From: a bacterium
GTDB lineage: Bacteria; Vulcanimicrobiota; Xenobia; Xenobiales; Xenobiaceae
NCBI GenBank assembly: GCA_030535355.1
Contig: JAUNIO010000011.1
Span: 1-64,000 of the forward strand
DNA: 64,000 nucleotides
Direction of reading: 5' to 3'
A program made the translations under genes and the position numbers. Every line of letters begins with the position of its first letter. Positions within the stretch are counted from its first letter, which is position 1. Of this stretch, positions 16,715-24,747 are shown piece by piece. The notes beneath the pieces are model-generated. The model was not told where the DNA came from. It made no database searches and worked only from the letters and a program-made list of their open reading frames with translations.

Positions 16715-19408
16715 ATGAACCCACTCAGCGGTATGCCCAACATACAGATGCCGAACATTAACTTCGCGGAGATTGCTAACGCCGCCCTGCAGGCTGTAGG
16801 CAATGGAACCGTTAAAGGCGGCCCAGTTCTGAATTTAGATAATATGACAGCCGACAGCGTCGACTTAACAGAGCAGGCTGCAGCGGCCAGCAAGAGCGAC
16901 GCCGAAACTGCCGAAACCGAAGAGACCAACGCTTCTCCCCGCAATGCGGCCACGGAGAACGCCGAAGATTACAGCAAGTTCACCGAAACATTCACCAAAG
17001 ACAACGTGGCCTCTCTGCTAGGTCTCGACCCTAATAATCTCACCGAGCAGCAGAACAAAGACCTCACCGAGCTTCTCTACAATCTGAACACAGCCAACGC
17101 CGAACGCGAAAAGAACGGCGAACCGGCTATGACCAAAGACGAGCTTAACCAATTCCTTAAGGACGAGATCAACAAGAACAAGAACGGCGAAGAGTCTTCG
17201 CTGGGCAAATCTCTGAGCGAGTTAGGCGTCGACGAACTCTCCGACGAGCAGTTCCAGAAGATCAACGAAGCTTTGAACGCCTATAACAAAGGCGAAGCAC
17301 TGCCCACAGAGGAAAAGCCTCAAGACGCTGAAGAGGTCCAGCAAGCTCAGGACGCCGGCAACGCCAATGAAGCCGGCGGCGCTGGAGGAGCCGGCGGTGC
17401 CGGAGGCGCAGGAGGTGTTGGAGGCGGCGGAAACGTTGGAAATACCAAGCAAGCCGCCCAGGAAGAAAAATTGCCCGAGAACCTCGACGAACTGCGGCAG
17501 ATGAAATCCAAAGAAGAGGGCGAATTAGGCGATCTCAAGAATCAGATCGACGACAAGAAGGGCAAGATCAACGACCGTAAAGAGGAAGTTGCCAAGGAAG
17601 CTTTAGGCGACAAAACGACTAAGGAGCAGAGAGAGCAACTCGAAGCTTACGAGGAAGCCAAGCAAGAGTTTAATGAAGCGAAAACTGCCAAGCAGACCGC
17701 CCAGAACGACCTCACCAAAGCTGAACAGGAATCCTGCACCAACGAACAGGCTCTGTGCACCAATGCCAACGCCAAAGCCCAGAACGCTTCTGAATTAAGC
17801 GCAGCCCAAAATGAATTGGCTTCCTTGAAGCCTCCTACACCTCCCAGTGGCGATGATGAAGACGGCAGCGCTCAGGCCGCTTACCAGTCTGAGCTTCAGG
17901 CCTACAACGATAAAAAGAATGAGATTCAGAACAGAATCAACGACTTAAACAATAAAAAATCTCAGCTAGAGCAAGAGTTCAGCAAGCTCCAGGAGACCAA
18001 AGCTCAGTTAGAGCAGACCAAAGCCGAAAAGAAAGCCGAGATCCAAGAGCAGGACGGCAAGATGAAGGCCGCTCAGGACAAGATGGACCAGGCCATGGAA
18101 AAGCTGAAGGAGGACAGCCCCGAGGTCAAGGAAGCTCTGGAAAAAGATGAAGAGCTGAAGCAGCTGGAAGCCGATATTAAAGAGCTAGATACCCAGGTCC
18201 AAGAAAAACAGCAGCACATCGACAAGATCGACGCTAAGATCTCTGAAGTGGAAGCTCAGGACGAAAATGTCCAAGCTATGCGCGAAGAAGAAGCCGATCA
18301 GGCCTTCCAGAAAGCCGCTAAAGATGCGGGTGCCGATATTGAAGGTTCCACTCAGAAGACCCAAGAGGCTGTGGCTCAGGATAAATACGGCAAAGCCTAC
18401 GCTGATCTCACCGAAGACGAGAAACGCGCCATCGAAGTTGAGGTCGACGGCCGGGTCACCACTGAGACCATGGAATGGGCCAAGGACAAGCTCAAAGACG
18501 ATCCCGAGAATAAAGAAGCCAAAGAGGTTTTGGAAAAGGGCCAGGGCAACCTCGATGCTCAGAAAGATGTCGCTTTCTGCGGCCTGAGCCACGCCATTGA
18601 CGAGATGCCTCGCGGTATGCGCGACGGTGCCAGCGAAGCCATGGAAAAAGCCATCGAAGAGGCTGAAGCCAAGGGTGAAGACGCCAACCTCGCCGCCATG
18701 AACGCCCTGTCCAAGTTCGTCAGCGAGAATAAGGACAGCGCCGATCTCGATGACGAGGGCCGTGCGGCTATGGAAAAACTCGGCGTTAAGACCGATGACT
18801 ACACCAAGACGCTGCAGAGAGACAACACAGGCTACGATCTCATGGTCGAGGCTGGTTTGGCTGAAGCTGACGAGACCCGCACCAAAGCCACCGACGAAAC
18901 CACTGCTCTGTACGCTCAGGTGAAGACCGGGGCTATGTCGCAGAACATCGCCAGCATGTTGGAGGCCATGAAGGGCATGGTCGGCTTGAGCGAGCATAAC
19001 GGCTCCGATGCCGCCAAGATCAACGAGATCACCAGAAAGAGCGGCATCAACTGCCAGACCACCCCTTGGTGCGCGGCTTACGCCATGAACATGCTCAAAG
19101 ATTTCGGAGTTTTGGACAGCTCTTCGTGCGCGAACATCAATTACTGCCCCGAAATCCGCAGCTGGGCCAAAGGTCAAGGTCTGTGGGAAGGACGCGGTTA
19201 CGAGCCTCAGCCCGGCGATGCTATCCTCTTCGACTGGAACGGCGATGGAACTGCTCAGCACATCGGCGTGGTCTCCGGTTACGATCCCGATACCGGCACG
19301 ATTTACACCATTGAGGGCAACTCCAGCGACTCGGTCAGAGAAAAATCCTACAGTCTTAACCAAGCCTGCGTGATGGGCTTTATCAACTGCGGCAAACAAC
19401 AGCAGTAG
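16715..19408 (+). CDS. Coiled-coil protein with C-terminal CHAP amidase/peptidase domain, paralogue 2
   Basis: An 897-residue, colinear paralogue of the preceding gene. Shared blocks are almost identical (NVASLLGLDPNNLTEQQNKD, TMEWAKDKLKDDP) while the coiled coil and the first 60 residues have diverged. The N-terminal VDLTEQAA matches VDFTEQAA of the first copy. The Gly/Ala linker (about residues 221-240) is longer by roughly one repeat unit, as expected for slippage. The C-terminal CHAP domain keeps Cys786 in PWCAAYA, His849 in QHIGVVSG and the EGNSS block. No signal peptide or membrane segment is visible. It has its own GGAGGT box and follows a terminator, so it is a tandem duplicate transcribed separately. 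Confidence 0.85.
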   Translation: MNPLSGMPNIQMPNINFAEIANAALQAVGNGTVKGGPVLNLDNMTADSVDLTEQAAAASKSDAETAETEETNASPRNAATENAEDYSKFTETFTKDNVASLLGLDPNNLTEQQNKDLTELLYNLNTANAEREKNGEPAMTKDELNQFLKDEINKNKNGEESSLGKSLSELGVDELSDEQFQKINEALNAYNKGEALPTEEKPQDAEEVQQAQDAGNANEAGGAGGAGGAGGAGGVGGGGNVGNTKQAAQEEKLPENLDELRQMKSKEEGELGDLKNQIDDKKGKINDRKEEVAKEALGDKTTKEQREQLEAYEEAKQEFNEAKTAKQTAQNDLTKAEQESCTNEQALCTNANAKAQNASELSAAQNELASLKPPTPPSGDDEDGSAQAAYQSELQAYNDKKNEIQNRINDLNNKKSQLEQEFSKLQETKAQLEQTKAEKKAEIQEQDGKMKAAQDKMDQAMEKLKEDSPEVKEALEKDEELKQLEADIKELDTQVQEKQQHIDKIDAKISEVEAQDENVQAMREEEADQAFQKAAKDAGADIEGSTQKTQEAVAQDKYGKAYADLTEDEKRAIEVEVDGRVTTETMEWAKDKLKDDPENKEAKEVLEKGQGNLDAQKDVAFCGLSHAIDEMPRGMRDGASEAMEKAIEEAEAKGEDANLAAMNALSKFVSENKDSADLDDEGRAAMEKLGVKTDDYTKTLQRDNTGYDLMVEAGLAEADETRTKATDETTALYAQVKTGAMSQNIASMLEAMKGMVGLSEHNGSDAAKINEITRKSGINCQTTPWCAAYAMNMLKDFGVLDSSSCANINYCPEIRSWAKGQGLWEGRGYEPQPGDAILFDWNGDGTAQHIGVVSGYDPDTGTIYTIEGNSSDSVREKSYSLNQACVMGFINCGKQQQ

Positions 19409-19461
19409 TTTATGATTCCCTAAGCTAAAACCAGTTTTACATTTCTGAAATAGCAGTATAA

Positions 19462-19502
19462 TGATGGCGCTGATCACCCAGGTGAACGGCGCCATCACTT
19501 TT
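19462..19502 (+). terminator. Probable terminator after CHAP paralogue 2
   Basis: Stem TGATGGCGC / GGCGCCATCA with an internal loop, followed by CTTTT. A promoter-like TTTTAC-16-TATAAT overlaps its upstream edge at about 19434-19461, so the hairpin may lie in the leader of the following gene. Confidence 0.6.
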
Positions 19503-19533
19503 GAGACCGTGGTACGGTCAGCAGGGGGCGCTT

Positions 19534-19941
19534 ATGAAAAAACAACTAATCACTGCGGCCTTGGCCTTCACATTAGCCACTTCAGCTGCTCTGGCTGCAA
19601 TTCCCAGAGGCAGTTTAGATTGGATCGACAGCGTCCCTGGTCTGAAACTGCACAAGATCGATTACGATCACGATGAGCTGCAAAAAGAATACACATTTGT
19701 TTCAGAATCCAGTTATCAGGCCGTAGTCCACGGGTTTACGCAAAAAGGCTGGCAGATCACCGGCAAAGTTCCTGAATATGGGGCACCGAATATGCCTACG
19801 GTTTTCCTGGTGAAAAATAATCTCAGAGCCAAAATCGACGTAGATCACAAATATGGCTATCAGGGAGATTATTTCAAATTAGAAGTTGAGATCAAAGCCC
19901 CTGATTACGACCACGACTACGATGACGACTACGACGATTAG
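19534..19941 (+). CDS. Small exported protein with acidic tail, paralogue 1
   Basis: A 135-residue protein of unknown family. The ATG at 19534 gives a clean Sec signal peptide (MKKQLITAALAF... cut after AALA), so it should be periplasmic or secreted. The mature part begins with a conserved segment SLDWID.VPGLKL shared with the gene at 20121, followed by a small alpha/beta-looking domain (SSYQAVVHGFTQKGWQITGK). The last twelve residues are an Asp/Tyr/His run that could bind divalent cations. A longer reading from an upstream TTG would bury the signal peptide, so I reject it. Function unknown. Confidence 0.75.
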   Translation: MKKQLITAALAFTLATSAALAAIPRGSLDWIDSVPGLKLHKIDYDHDELQKEYTFVSESSYQAVVHGFTQKGWQITGKVPEYGAPNMPTVFLVKNNLRAKIDVDHKYGYQGDYFKLEVEIKAPDYDHDYDDDYDD

Positions 19942-20005
19942 CTGTTCCCTGGGAATATGGTATTCAGCGCGGCAACTAGAGCTGAACCGTACCTAAGCGT
20001 CTAAT

Positions 20006-20049
20006 AATTCTGCAAGAGTCTCTGATTCTTAGCAGAATTATTATTTTAT
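20006..20049 (+). terminator. Intrinsic terminator
   Basis: Stem AATTCTGC / GCAGAATT, extended inward by AAGA/TCTT, then ATTATTTTAT. It separates the two small exported-protein genes. Confidence 0.75.
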
Positions 20050-20120
20050 CCGATGGCATTGCGTTAAGGCTTGATGACATTGGAGATGATAATTATGCAC
20101 AATAATCAATAGGGGTCTAT

Positions 20121-20498
20121 ATGAAAAAACAGCTCTTACTTATAGCTTTCGCGCTCGCCCTAACCACTTCCGCGGCTTGGGCCGCCCTCAGCAAAAACAG
20201 CCTGGATTGGATAGACCGCATTCCCGGCCTTAAATTGTATTCTGCCGAATATGAGCGCAGTGAATTGGAAAAGAACTATACTTTTACCGCCAAATCGAGC
20301 TATGAAGCCGTAGTCAGCGGTTTTAAACAAAAGGGCTGGCAGGTTACAGGCAAGATCACTGACGACAATGCCCCGGAGATGCCTACTATCTTCTTAAATC
20401 AAAACAGCTTAAGGGCCAAAGTCGAAGTCGATCGCGAAGAGGGAGCGAAGGGCGTATTTTATAAGATGGAAGTTAGAGTAGAGGAACCCCGTAAGTAA
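20121..20498 (+). CDS. Small exported protein, paralogue 2
   Basis: A 125-residue paralogue of the protein at 19534, with the same order of blocks: signal peptide cut after AAWA, SLDWIDRIPGLKLY, SSYEAVVSGFKQKGWQVTGK and a strand-rich end (YKMEVRVEEP). It lacks the Asp-rich tail of its neighbour. The family is not one I recognise. Being flanked by its own terminators on both sides, it is a single-gene unit. The pairing of two CHAP paralogues followed by two small paralogues suggests local duplication in this region. Confidence 0.75.
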   Translation: MKKQLLLIAFALALTTSAAWAALSKNSLDWIDRIPGLKLYSAEYERSELEKNYTFTAKSSYEAVVSGFKQKGWQVTGKITDDNAPEMPTIFLNQNSLRAKVEVDREEGAKGVFYKMEVRVEEPRK

Positions 20499-20585
20499 CG
20501 CAAGTAACGTACGTTATGTAAGTAAACCTCAGCGTATCTTCACGCCAGCCGTCCCGCCGCAATTATTAAACCTTAAATGCACTCG

Positions 20586-20630
20586 AAAAGTTCTGCAAGA
20601 ATAACTGTTTCTTTGCAGAACTTTTTATTT
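20586..20630 (+). terminator. Intrinsic terminator
   Basis: Strong stem AAAAGTTCTGCAAGAA paired with TTCTTTGCAGAACTTTTT, ending in a T-rich run. It shares the core TTCTGCAAGA with the terminator at 20006. Confidence 0.85.
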
Positions 20631-20644
20631 ACTAGCAATTATTT

Positions 20645-20676
20645 GGAGGAGGGGAATGATTTCCCCTAGTTGTTGA
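20645..20676 (+). promoter_or_regulatory. Leader mini-ORF and hairpin directly coupled to deoB
   Basis: The strong box GGAGG (20645-20649) is six bases before an ATG at 20656, not before the deoB ATG 27 bases away. The 20656 ATG opens a six-codon ORF (MISPSC) whose TGA stop (20674-20676) immediately precedes the deoB ATG in the same frame. GGGGAA-TGAT-TTCCCC (20651-20666) forms a perfect hairpin over the leader start. Translation of deoB may depend on termination-reinitiation or on folding of this leader. Confidence 0.55.
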
Positions 20677-21846
20677 ATGATTAAACGTGCTATTATTCTT
20701 GTTATGGACGGCTGCGGTGCCGGAACAGCTCCCGATGCCGCCTTTTTTGGCGATACCGGAGACTGCTGCGGCAATACTTTAGTTAATACAGCCAAAGCCG
20801 TAGGCGGCTTAAAAATTCCCACTTTGCGCTCTTTAGGCTTAGGCAATGCCCTGCCGCTCGAAGGCGGAGCGCCTGTAGCGGCACCTATTGGTTCCTTTGG
20901 CCGCCTAACCGAAATTTCCATGGGCGGTAAAGACACCGTCACCGGCCACTGGGAGATGATGGGCGCGACTGTGCCCAAGCCCTTCCCCACCTACCCCGAT
21001 GGTTTTCCCGCCGATCTCGTCAAGGCTTTCGAAGAAGCTATTGGCATCGAAGTTTTAGGCAACAAACCGGCCTCTGGCACCGCTATCATAGCTGAGCTGG
21101 GCGAAGAGCACATGCGCACCAAAAAGCCCATTCTCTACACCAGCGCCGACAGCGTATTTCAGGTGGCCTGCCACGAAGATGTCTATCCCATTGAAAAGCT
21201 TTACGAAATTTGCTTAGCCGGGCGTAAGCTTTTAACTGGAGAACATGGCGTGCAGCGCGTAATTGCCCGTCCTTTCGAGGGACAGCCCGGAGCCTTCCGC
21301 CGCACCGAACGCCGCAAAGATTTCCCCATCGATCCCCCGGAAAACACCATTGACCGTCTAGCCGCTAAAGGCATCAAAGTCGCCGGTGTGGGCGTAGTGC
21401 CCGAAGTATTCGGCGGGCGCGGATTTTCTTGGAAAAAACGCACTCAGACCAACGCCGATCACTTTGCCGCTACTTTGGAAGCCATGGAGAGCGACTGCCG
21501 CTTTATCTTCACCAACTTCGAAGACTTCGATATGCTCTATGGCCACCGCCAGGACCCGCAGGGATTTGCTAAGGCTCTGGAAACATTTGACGGCTATCTC
21601 AAGGAGATCATGTCCCGCATGACCGAAGAGGACATCGTCTTCCTGACCGCCGACCATGGCAACGACCCCACCAGCCCCAGCACTGACCATGCCCGCGAAT
21701 ACGTGCCCATTTTAATGTATTCCCCGTCCTTAGAGGTCCCGCGCGGTATAGACTTCGGCACGCGCAAAACCATGGCCGACATCGGTGCCACCCTGGCTAA
21801 GATATTCGCGGTCGAACCTTTGAGCTTAGGCACTTCGCTTTTATAA
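20677..21846 (+). CDS. deoB: Phosphopentomutase
   Basis: A 389-residue cytoplasmic enzyme of the alkaline phosphatase superfamily that interconverts (deoxy)ribose-1-phosphate and (deoxy)ribose-5-phosphate in nucleoside salvage. Landmarks are the N-terminal metal site LVMDGCGAG, GKDTVTGHWEMMG carrying the phosphorylated Thr, FEDFDMLYGHRQDP and the C-terminal metal cluster FLTADHGNDPT followed by STDHAREYVPIL. Length matches the family. It would feed pentose phosphates made by phosphorylases such as the one at 940. The start at 20677 matches the family N-terminus (MIKRAIILVMDG) but has no ribosome site of its own; see the leader mini-ORF. A strong terminator follows. Confidence 0.95.
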   Translation: MIKRAIILVMDGCGAGTAPDAAFFGDTGDCCGNTLVNTAKAVGGLKIPTLRSLGLGNALPLEGGAPVAAPIGSFGRLTEISMGGKDTVTGHWEMMGATVPKPFPTYPDGFPADLVKAFEEAIGIEVLGNKPASGTAIIAELGEEHMRTKKPILYTSADSVFQVACHEDVYPIEKLYEICLAGRKLLTGEHGVQRVIARPFEGQPGAFRRTERRKDFPIDPPENTIDRLAAKGIKVAGVGVVPEVFGGRGFSWKKRTQTNADHFAATLEAMESDCRFIFTNFEDFDMLYGHRQDPQGFAKALETFDGYLKEIMSRMTEEDIVFLTADHGNDPTSPSTDHAREYVPILMYSPSLEVPRGIDFGTRKTMADIGATLAKIFAVEPLSLGTSLL

Positions 21847-21881
21847 GTACACCCCAAACGTAACGTATAACCATTTCCCAT

Positions 21882-21912
21882 AAAAAAGGCAGCCCAAATG
21901 CTGCCTTTTTTA
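21882..21912. terminator. Bidirectional intrinsic terminator
   Basis: AAAAAAGGCAGC-CCAAAT-GCTGCCTTTTTT: a perfect stem with A-run and T-run between the convergent deoB and hypothetical genes. Confidence 0.9.
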
Positions 21913-21945
21913 TGCTTACTATCAGCCTACCCGCAAAAATTCACT

Positions 21946-22206
21946 TTACCGGCGGATAAAAAAATCCCAGATAAACTCTAAAATCTCCCAGCCCCAGCTG
22001 CCTCTCCGGCCTAGTCTGTCGAAATCTATATGCTCATCTCCGCGATAGCGGGTCTTCAAAGATTTATAGTACTTGCGATCAGCAGCGCTTAATTCGTGAT
22101 CCGGCTTTCTTTTCTTGGAAGACTGCTCCATATAGGGGTTGGAAAGGTCGTACTCCTTGTATTCGCTATTGTTAGAATTGGAGTAATCAGAAGCATCGTA
22201 GGCCAT
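21946..22206 (-). CDS. Hypothetical protein, 86 residues
   Basis: I do not recognise the family. The first 25 residues are Asn/Ser/Tyr/Asp-rich and probably disordered (SNSNNSEYKEYD). A basic segment follows (KKRKPDHELSAADRKYYKSL), and the C-terminus is an aromatic amphipathic stretch (SWGWEILEFIWDFFIRR) that could touch a membrane. GGAGGA sits at a good distance before the ATG, which supports expression. It is a single gene ending at the shared terminator with deoB. Its upstream region is repeat element A copy A4, which ends only about 14 bases before the start codon. Confidence 0.6.
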   Translation of the reverse strand: MAYDASDYSNSNNSEYKEYDLSNPYMEQSSKKRKPDHELSAADRKYYKSLKTRYRGDEHIDFDRLGRRGSWGWEILEFIWDFFIRR

Positions 22207-22220
22207 ATGTTTGTTCCTCC

Positions 22221-22350
22221 GTAACCGTCAAATATGCTTGTTGCTACATTTTGCGACACGTTAATGTTTGAGTTATAGCTAATTTAATGGTCAGGCTAAC
22301 ATTCGATTCCCCTACAGCTTTGCCCCCCATTTGTCGCAGTTGCGACATCT
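22221..22350 (-). repeat. Interspersed intergenic element A, copy A4
   Basis: Read on the minus strand: perfect hairpin TGTCGC-AACT-GCGACA, a G-run, GCAAAGCTGTAGGGGAATCG, AAATTAGCTATAACTC, ACATTAACGTGTCGCAAAA, GTAGCAACAAGCATATTTG and ACGGTTAC. It lies immediately before, and in the sense of, the 86-residue protein gene. Confidence 0.75.
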
Positions 22351-22370
22351 TGTATTTGCATATTCGCAAA

Positions 22371-22402
22371 CTCAGCACCTGGCTTTATTGCGTCAGCATC
22401 TG
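22371..22402 (-). repeat. Interspersed element C, partial copy C3
   Basis: On the minus strand the 3' arm of element C (GCTGACGCAATAAAGCCAG and GTGCTGAG) precedes copy A4, giving the same C-then-A order as at 13306-13650. The rest of the 22207-22476 gap holds no gene. Confidence 0.55.
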
Positions 22403-22476
22403 ACTAGAAACTGTCTCTGCCAATTATACCATTATTAGCACGCGGTGTCACATAAAATGCAGCCAAGATCATCCCA

Positions 22477-24627
22477 TTATTCGCGTTCCCGCATACTTAG
22501 CGAGATGCGCTTTTTGCCCACATCTACGCTGAGCACTCTGACATCTACGACATCGCCAACGGTGACAATGTCAGAAGGGTGTCTGACATAAACATCGGCC
22601 AATTCCGAAATATGCACCAAACCGTCCTGGTGCACACCGATATCGACGAAAGCTCCAAAATCGACGACATTGCGCACCGTACCCCGCAGTTTCATGCCCG
22701 GCTGCAGATCTTCCATACTCATTATGTCAGTGCGCAGCAGCACTGGATTTAGCTCTTCTCTAGGGTCTCGGCCCGGCTTAAGCAGCTCTTTAACTATGTC
22801 CTGAAGCGTCAAAAGCCCGACCTGACATTCCTTAGCTAAGGATGCCATATCGAGATTCTTGGTCTTCTGGGCTAGTTCCGCGCACTGAGCTTTAGTAAAC
22901 GTTTTAGCCTTTAGGCCACAGCGTTCCAAAACTGCCGAAGCCACCCCGTACGATTCGGGATGCACACCGGTATTGTCAAGAATTTGGGGGCTGTCGGGCA
23001 CCCTAAGAAAACCTGCGCATTGCTCAAAGCATTTGGGGCCAATTTTAGCTACTTTTAGAACAGCCTTACGGTTGGGGAAAGGCCCGTTTTCTTCGCGGTA
23101 TTTGACAATATTATGAGCTGTCGCGGAGCTGAGCCCCGCTACATGCTGCAGCAGAGAAGCCGAAGCGGTATTGAGATCGACACCCACGCTGTTGACACAG
23201 TCTTCAACTACACCAGCCAGCGTTTCGTCGAGCTGGGCCGCAGGAACATCGTGCTGATACTGGCCAACGCCGATAGATTTGGGGTCGATTTTAACCAGCT
23301 CCGCCAGAGGGTCCTGCAAACGCCGGGCAATAGACACCGCACTGCGCAAAGAGACATCATATTGGGGAAATTCTTCCGCAGCCAGCTTAGAGGCCGAGTA
23401 AACGGAAGCACCGGCTTCATTAACCATAGCGTAAGCCACACCCTCAACTTCGTGAAGCAGATCGGCTACAAAGATTTCCGACTCTTTAGAGGCTGTACCG
23501 TTGCCGATAGCGATAACTTCTATATGATGTTTAGCTATCAGCTCTTTGAGAACTGCTTTGGCCTTGGCTATTTCATTATGGGGAGGAGTGGGATAGATGA
23601 CGGCTGTGTCCAAAACTTTTCCTGTAGGCCCGATCACCGCCAGCTTGCAGCCCGTGCGATAAGCCGGATCGAACCCCAAAATGACTTTGTCTTTGACCGG
23701 GGCCTGCAGCAGCAGAGGTTTTAAATTGAGAGCGAACATTTTAATGGCCTGGGCATTGGCCTTTTCAGTCAGCTGCGAGCGCACCTCTCTTTCGATAGCC
23801 GGAGAGATCAGCCTGCCATAAGCATCTCGGGCGGCCTCGGCGACAAAAGCGCCGGCTGCACTGCCCGGACATACAGTTTTGCGCAAAATCTGCTGCAGAG
23901 CGCGTTCATCATCCCAAGCCAAAGCTACCTTTAAGACCTTCTCTTTTTCCCCGCGATTCATAGCCAAAATGCGATGAGCGGGCAAAGTCTTGACGCTCTC
24001 CTGAAAATCGCTGTACAAACTATACACGCTATCGCCGTCAGTTGCCCCCACACTCTTAAACATAGCGCGTTCCTGCACAAACTGACGCAGTAGCTGACGC
24101 ACTTCAGCGTCATCGGAGACATATTCAGCAATGATGTCTTTAGCTCCAGACAAGGCCTGACTTATGTCAGACACTTCCTTTTCGGGTTTAACATAGGCCT
24201 GTGCCCATTCTTCCAAACTCCCACTGCGCTCTTTTTGGGCCCAGATTTTTTGAGCTAAAGGCTCCAGCCCTTTCTCTTTAGCTATAGAGGCCCGCGTACG
24301 CCGTTTGGGCTTGAAAGGCCGATAAATATCCTCTATTTCCGCTAAAGTCGCAGCGCCTTCCAAAGCCAGCTGCAGTTGGGGAGTAAGCTTCTGCAAAGAC
24401 TGCAGGGAGGACGCCACTTCATCCCGGCGTTCCTGCAAACGGCGCAAATAATCTAAACGCTCGCTCAGTTCACGCAGCAGCTGGTCGTCCATACCTCCGT
24501 GAACTTCTTTGCGGTAACGAGCTATAAAAGGAATGGTATTGCCCTCATCTATCAGTTTGACAACGCTGCTGACCTCTTTGACACCGCACTTAAATTCCTG
24601 GGCCAACAAAGCGCAAATATCGGACAT
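22477..24627 (-). CDS. tex: Tex-family RNA-binding protein
   Basis: A 716-residue cytoplasmic protein matching Tex along its length. The N-terminal Tex helical domain includes FIARYRKEVHGGMDDQLLREL. A YqgF/RNase H-like fold carries GFDPAYRTGCKLAVI and AIGNGTASKESE. Helix-hairpin-helix segments include NTASASLLQHVAGLSSATA and FPNRKAVLKV. A C-terminal S1 RNA-binding domain (about residues 645-715) has GMKLRGTVRNVVDFGAFVDI and DGLVHISELAD. Tex influences transcription and RNA metabolism and is broadly conserved; exact function varies by species. Length is slightly short of the roughly 720-780 usual. Repeat module B lies in its upstream region. Confidence 0.95.
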   Translation of the reverse strand: MSDICALLAQEFKCGVKEVSSVVKLIDEGNTIPFIARYRKEVHGGMDDQLLRELSERLDYLRRLQERRDEVASSLQSLQKLTPQLQLALEGAATLAEIEDIYRPFKPKRRTRASIAKEKGLEPLAQKIWAQKERSGSLEEWAQAYVKPEKEVSDISQALSGAKDIIAEYVSDDAEVRQLLRQFVQERAMFKSVGATDGDSVYSLYSDFQESVKTLPAHRILAMNRGEKEKVLKVALAWDDERALQQILRKTVCPGSAAGAFVAEAARDAYGRLISPAIEREVRSQLTEKANAQAIKMFALNLKPLLLQAPVKDKVILGFDPAYRTGCKLAVIGPTGKVLDTAVIYPTPPHNEIAKAKAVLKELIAKHHIEVIAIGNGTASKESEIFVADLLHEVEGVAYAMVNEAGASVYSASKLAAEEFPQYDVSLRSAVSIARRLQDPLAELVKIDPKSIGVGQYQHDVPAAQLDETLAGVVEDCVNSVGVDLNTASASLLQHVAGLSSATAHNIVKYREENGPFPNRKAVLKVAKIGPKCFEQCAGFLRVPDSPQILDNTGVHPESYGVASAVLERCGLKAKTFTKAQCAELAQKTKNLDMASLAKECQVGLLTLQDIVKELLKPGRDPREELNPVLLRTDIMSMEDLQPGMKLRGTVRNVVDFGAFVDIGVHQDGLVHISELADVYVRHPSDIVTVGDVVDVRVLSVDVGKKRISLSMRERE

Positions 24628-24700
24628 AACTCAAAACCTCTCCCTAGACTGACAATATCTAGCCATAAAGCAGCTAACTGAAATTATTAGCATATCATAA

Positions 24701-24732
24701 GTTAGATAGTTCGCAAGTTAGCTGATCGCCAA
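24701..24732 (-). repeat. Interspersed element B, copy B2
   Basis: Minus strand reads TTGGCGATCAGCTAAC followed by TTGCGAACTATCTAAC, nearly identical to 32838-32872. It is upstream of and in the sense of tex. Confidence 0.6.
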
Positions 24733-24747
24733 GCAAACATATTACCT

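Noticed and set aside
20656-20690. In-frame TGA before deoB as selenocysteine
   Set aside because: The deoB family starts at the following ATG, and the upstream six codons match nothing; a leader ORF explains the data better.
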